NCBI GenBank assembly: GCA_018063485.1
Contig: JAGPBG010000012.1
Span: 1-14,453 of the forward strand
Direction: 5' to 3'
Source of the DNA: Cypionkella sp.
GTDB taxonomy: Bacteria > Pseudomonadota > Alphaproteobacteria > Rhodobacterales > Rhodobacteraceae
DNA length: 14,453 bases
The translations under genes were made by a program, and so were the position numbers. This document shows positions 14,101-14,453 of this stretch, piece after piece (positions within the stretch are counted from its first letter, which is position 1; each line of letters begins with the position of its first letter). The notes under the pieces are model-generated. The model did no database searches. It saw nothing but the letters and a program-made list of their open reading frames with translations, and was not told the origin of the DNA.

Positions 14101-14424
14101 TCAGTCGGCGCGGCGGTTGCTGGGGCGCGACCAGATCAGGCTGTGGCCCTCGCCGTCCTCGTCGGCGAAGAGGTTGGCGTAGATCGGGGCTGCGAAGCTC
14201 GGGTCGTCCAGCTTCAGGCCCAGATACGCGCGGCCCTCATTCGACTGCTTGCTCCAGGCGGCCCCGATCTCGGCGCGGCCGACCAGAACCCGGTGGCTGG
14301 GGGCGTTCTCGCCCGAGGCCCGCAGGTCGGGGACAATGCGCACGCCCTTGGCCTGGACGCTGAAGGTGAACACTTCGCCGGTGTAGTCGTTGCCGGTCTT
14401 CTTGAAGGTGCCGATGGTTGCCAT
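14101..14424 (-). CDS. DUF736 family protein (mobile-element associated)
   Basis: The 107-residue product starts MATIGTFKKTGNDYTGEVFTF and contains GVRIVPD, ENAPSHRVLVGRAEIGAAWSK, GRAYLGLKLDDPSF and APIYANLFADEDGEGHSLIWSR, essentially the whole DUF736 consensus. Members are small, cytoplasmic and of unknown function. They are repeatedly found in integrative conjugative elements, plasmids and genomic islands of alphaproteobacteria, near conjugation and DNA-processing genes. The ATG at 14424 has GGAG seven bases upstream, so the start is well supported. It is G+C-rich, unlike the AT-richer stretch before it, and marks the right part of the window as mobile or formerly mobile DNA. Its own upstream partner genes lie beyond the window. 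Confidence 0.95.
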   Translation of the reverse strand: MATIGTFKKTGNDYTGEVFTFSVQAKGVRIVPDLRASGENAPSHRVLVGRAEIGAAWSKQSNEGRAYLGLKLDDPSFAAPIYANLFADEDGEGHSLIWSRPSNRRAD

Positions 14425-14453
14425 TTTAGATCTCCGTTTGCTCTGTTTCGGGC

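Noticed and set aside
13218..14453. Attachment site or integrase scar at the island border
   Set aside because: No tRNA gene end, integrase or long direct repeat could be found within the window.

Overview
The window looks like part of an alphaproteobacterial accessory region, probably Rhodobacterales or a relative. I base this on rhizobial/roseobacter-type dihydropyrimidinase and beta-ureidopropionase sequences recalled from memory, tightly coupled operons with TGATG stop/start overlaps, and a DUF736 gene at the right edge. DUF736 proteins are typical of alphaproteobacterial conjugative elements and genomic islands. No rRNA, tRNA, CRISPR array or transposase was seen.

Left module (1-2308): on the minus strand, a pentein-superfamily guanidine hydrolase/amidinotransferase gene (709-1707) is followed by a family-3 amino-acid-type periplasmic binding protein gene (1-630, cut by the window edge). 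A strong stem-loop lies between them. Divergently, on the plus strand, sits an Lrp/AsnC regulator (1868-2308), the likely local controller. A PuuE/cyclic-imidase-like member of the polysaccharide deacetylase family (2602-3519) follows on the plus strand after a gene-poor gap of about 290 bp. It converges on the large operon at a perfect 11-bp-arm hairpin (3675-3705).

Central module (3722-13217, all minus strand, transcribed from right to left): a five-gene HAAT-type ABC importer (livK-livG-livF-livH-livM like) is followed by an N-carbamoyl-D-amino-acid hydrolase of the nitrilase family, a MurR/RpiR regulator, an M20-family N-carbamoyl amino acid hydrolase/beta-ureidopropionase and a dihydropyrimidinase/hydantoinase. 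The logic is import of a cyclic or open ureide, ring opening by the hydantoinase, then removal of the carbamoyl group by either of two unrelated carbamoylases, giving an amino acid plus CO2 and ammonia. No racemase and no dihydropyrimidine dehydrogenase is present, so the substrate is probably taken up already reduced or as a hydantoin. Two inverted repeats, one upstream of livK and one upstream of the regulator gene, are candidate operators.

Right edge (13218-14453): a more AT-rich stretch holds little that can be recognised, apart from an orphan 96-residue hypothetical gene (13682-13972, plus). A strong GC hairpin terminator then separates it from a DUF736 gene (14101-14424, minus), which suggests a border with mobile or formerly mobile DNA. 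Taken together, the window reads as a nitrogen-scavenging set for ureide, cyclic-amide and guanidino compounds; this functional unity is inference.
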